Source of the DNA: Hyphomicrobiales bacterium
GTDB taxonomy: Bacteria > Pseudomonadota > Alphaproteobacteria > Rhizobiales > NORP267
NCBI GenBank assembly: GCA_030688605.1
Contig: JAUYJB010000145.1
Location: 1 to 36,075 of the forward strand
Reading direction: 5' to 3'
Length of the DNA stretch: 36,075 bases
Made by a program: the position numbers and the translations under genes. The notes under the pieces were generated by a model that was not told where the DNA came from, made no database searches, and saw only the letters and a program-made list of their open reading frames with translations. Each line of letters begins with the position of its first letter. The first letter of the stretch is position 1. Shown one piece after another: positions 33,980-36,075 of this stretch.

Positions 33980-36075
33980 ATGGCTAATAAGATGCTTATC
34001 GACGCCACCCACCCGGAAGAGACCCGGGTCGTCGTGGTGCGCGGCAATAAGGTTGAGGAGTTTGACTTTGAGTCCGCCGCGCGCAAGCAATTGCGCGGCA
34101 ATATCTATCTCGCCAAGGTAACCCGCGTCGAGCCGTCGCTGCAGGCGGCGTTCGTCGACTATGGTGGCAACCGCCACGGCTTCCTGGCGTTCACCGAAAT
34201 TCATCCCGACTACTACCAGATCCCGGTCGCCGACCGGCAGGCGCTGCTCGCCGCCGAGGAGGCGGAAGACGCGCGCGCCGATAAGGCCGCGGCGGCAAGT
34301 CGCCGCGAGCGAGCCCGCGCAGCCGATGAAGCCGAATCCGAACCGCAAGCCGCCGCCAAACAAGGCAACAGCGGAAAAAACGGCAATGGCAGCGGCATTG
34401 AACCGGAGAACGACAACAATGTCCCCCACGGCAAGGGGCTTGTCGCCGAGACCGGCGGCGGCATTGAGGAGTTCGCCGAGGACGACGAAACGGTAGAGTC
34501 GGTCGGCGCGGAGGATGCGCTCGAGGAGCTGCCAGTTCGCGGCGAAAAGAGATTCCCTCGCACCTACAAGATCCAGGAGGTCATCAAGCGGCGCCAGATC
34601 CTGCTGGTGCAGGTGGTCAAGGAAGAACGCGGCACCAAGGGCGCGGCGCTGACCACCTATCTGTCGCTCGCCGGGCGCTATTGCGTGCTGATGCCCAATT
34701 CCGCGCGCGGCGGCGGCATCTCGCGCAAGATCACCAGCATCGCCGACAGACGCCGGTTGAGAAAGGTCGCCGAGGACCTGCAGTTGCCGAAGGGCATGGG
34801 CGTAATCCTCAGGACCGCCGGCGCCAGCCGCACCAAGGCCGAGGTTAAGCGCGATTTCGAGTTCCTGATCCGGCAATGGGAGAGCGTGCGTGAGTTGACG
34901 TTGAAATCGACCGCGCCGGCCCTCGTTTATGAAGAGGGCAGCCTGGTGCGGCGATCGATCCGCGATCACTACTCGAAGGAGATCGACGAGGTGTTGGTCG
35001 CCGGCGATGAGGCTTACAAGGACGCCAAATCCTTTATGCGCATGCTGATGCCGAGCCACGCCAAGAACGTCCAGCCCTACAAGGACTCAGCGCCGATCTT
35101 CACCAAGTCCGGCATCGAATCCCAGCTCGACGCCATGTTCAGCCCTCAGGTGACGCTGAAGTCGGGTGGCTATATCGTCCTCAACCAGACCGAGGCGCTG
35201 GTCTCCATTGACGTCAATTCCGGCCGCTCGACGCGCGAGCACAATATCGAGGACACGGCGCTGTCGACCAATCTGGAGGCGGCCGCCGAGGTTGCCCGGC
35301 AGCTGCGCCTGCGCGACCTTGCCGGCCTCATCGTCATCGATTTCATCGACATGGAGGAAAAGCGCAATAAGCGCGCCGTGGAGCGCAAGCTGAAGGAATG
35401 CCTGCGCCTTGACCGCGCCCGCATACAGGTTGGCCATATCAGCCATTTCGGCCTCTTGGAGATGTCGCGCCAGCGGCTGCGGGCCGGGGTCGTGGAAGGC
35501 TCGACCCAGACCTGCCCGCACTGCCTGGGGACTGGCGTCATCCGCTCTACCGAGTCGGTGGCGCTGTACGTGCTGCGGGCCGTCGAAGACGCGCTCATGA
35601 AGGGCCACCCGACCAACCTCGCCGTGCACACCAATGTCGACGCGGCGCTTTACATTCTCAACCAGAAACGAGGCCATCTGCGCGCCATCGAGAAACAGTT
35701 CGGCGTCAGCATTCTGATCGAGGCGGACGAAAAGCTTGTCGGCACCCAATACGAAATCGAGCGCGGCGAGCCGGCGGCGTGGCCCGCCGGCGCTCCCGAG
35801 GCGGTGACGGCGATGGCTGAGGTTGAGGAGGAAGGAGAAGAGGCGATCGAGGCCGAACGCGCAGTGGACGAAGAGGACGAAGGCGAGGCCAGGCGTGGCC
35901 GACGCCGGCGCCGGCGGCGCGGACGCGGCCGTGGCCGCGAGATCGAGGAGGCCGCGACCGAGGGCGAGGTCAGGCAGGGCGATGGCGGTGAAGAGGCCGA
36001 GCAGGCGCCGGCGGCAAGATCGGCCGAAGGCCCCGACGGCGGCGAACGCGAGGGCCGGCGTCCGCGCAGACGCGG
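33980..36075 (+). CDS. rne: Ribonuclease E/G, partial (3' end beyond window)
   Basis: RNase E is the endonuclease that starts mRNA decay and matures rRNA and tRNA, often as scaffold of a degradosome with a DEAD-box helicase. The window holds the first 698 codons. The N-terminal MLIDATHPEETRVVVV and S1 domain are split by an acidic, Ala/Glu-rich insertion (about 84-193) after HPDYYQIP. The catalytic aspartates lie in SIDVNSG (Asp411) and LIVIDFID (Asp454), and the Zn-link is CPHC (512-515). Beyond residue 600 come acidic stretches and an Arg-rich block (RRGRRRRRRGRGRGR), a probable RNA-binding site. GGAGA precedes ATG 33980. No stop occurs before the window ends. Confidence 0.95.
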   Translation, partial: MANKMLIDATHPEETRVVVVRGNKVEEFDFESAARKQLRGNIYLAKVTRVEPSLQAAFVDYGGNRHGFLAFTEIHPDYYQIPVADRQALLAAEEAEDARADKAAAASRRERARAADEAESEPQAAAKQGNSGKNGNGSGIEPENDNNVPHGKGLVAETGGGIEEFAEDDETVESVGAEDALEELPVRGEKRFPRTYKIQEVIKRRQILLVQVVKEERGTKGAALTTYLSLAGRYCVLMPNSARGGGISRKITSIADRRRLRKVAEDLQLPKGMGVILRTAGASRTKAEVKRDFEFLIRQWESVRELTLKSTAPALVYEEGSLVRRSIRDHYSKEIDEVLVAGDEAYKDAKSFMRMLMPSHAKNVQPYKDSAPIFTKSGIESQLDAMFSPQVTLKSGGYIVLNQTEALVSIDVNSGRSTREHNIEDTALSTNLEAAAEVARQLRLRDLAGLIVIDFIDMEEKRNKRAVERKLKECLRLDRARIQVGHISHFGLLEMSRQRLRAGVVEGSTQTCPHCLGTGVIRSTESVALYVLRAVEDALMKGHPTNLAVHTNVDAALYILNQKRGHLRAIEKQFGVSILIEADEKLVGTQYEIERGEPAAWPAGAPEAVTAMAEVEEEGEEAIEAERAVDEEDEGEARRGRRRRRRRGRGRGREIEEAATEGEVRQGDGGEEAEQAPAARSAEGPDGGEREGRRPRRR

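Noticed and set aside
33741-34121. 126-codon frame overlapping the rne start
   Set aside because: It reads into rne in the wrong frame and its second half is a shadow of rne.

Overview
The window is GC-rich, densely coding chromosomal DNA from an alphaproteobacterium, most likely of the order Hyphomicrobiales (Rhizobiales). The basis is: the run rne / N-acetylmuramoyl-L-alanine amidase / PBP1A / prfB; a suf operon carrying two cysteine desulfurases with an Irr-type iron box at its promoter; a perfect CtrA-type site upstream of parE; an Omp25/Omp31-like outer-membrane protein; and RNase E with an acidic insertion. No rRNA, tRNA, CRISPR array, insertion sequence or phage gene is visible. The order-level assignment comes from remembered gene order and motifs, not from a search.

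Layout. (1) 1-3281: a leader with inverted repeats and a CtrA-type box, then parE and a tightly linked membrane-anchored endonuclease/exonuclease/phosphatase-family protein. (2) 3562-6167: an outer-membrane beta-barrel protein and, divergently, a DEAD-box RNA helicase with a long leader. (3) 6219-14503: a leftward iron-sulfur assembly operon in the order group I cysteine desulfurase, sufB, cupin, sufC, sufD, sufS, sufT, sufA, tfoX-like, perhaps ending in a 22-residue hydrophobic peptide. It is read from a good sigma70-type promoter whose start region is covered by an Irr-like box. (4) 14629-19090: an alpha/beta hydrolase, a fused AnmK-DUF938 protein (murein recycling kinase plus putative methyltransferase), tyrS and a short-chain dehydrogenase. 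(5) 19103-25782: a large AsmA/YhdP-like envelope protein, a one-cysteine Bcp/PrxQ peroxiredoxin, a membrane-anchored M23 murein peptidase and a membrane-anchored hydrolase. (6) 25797-33195: prfB with an intact programmed +1 frameshift, then a rightward orphan gene fusing an AttH/CrtC-type lipocalin-like domain to an isoprenyl diphosphate synthase, then mrcA (PBP1A) and the amidase. (7) 33196-36075: a 784-base non-coding leader and the first 698 codons of rne, which runs off the window.

How the genes work together. Most are housekeeping: chromosome decatenation, RNA turnover, translation, Fe-S biogenesis and peptidoglycan synthesis, remodelling and recycling. The least ordinary items are the AttH-prenyltransferase fusion at 27109-29280, which looks like an insertion between mrcA and prfB and could make and then modify an isoprenoid; the AnmK-DUF938 fusion; and the cupin gene that overlaps sufB by ATGA inside the suf operon. 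These are my candidates for undescribed biology. Their functions are inferred from domain families only.
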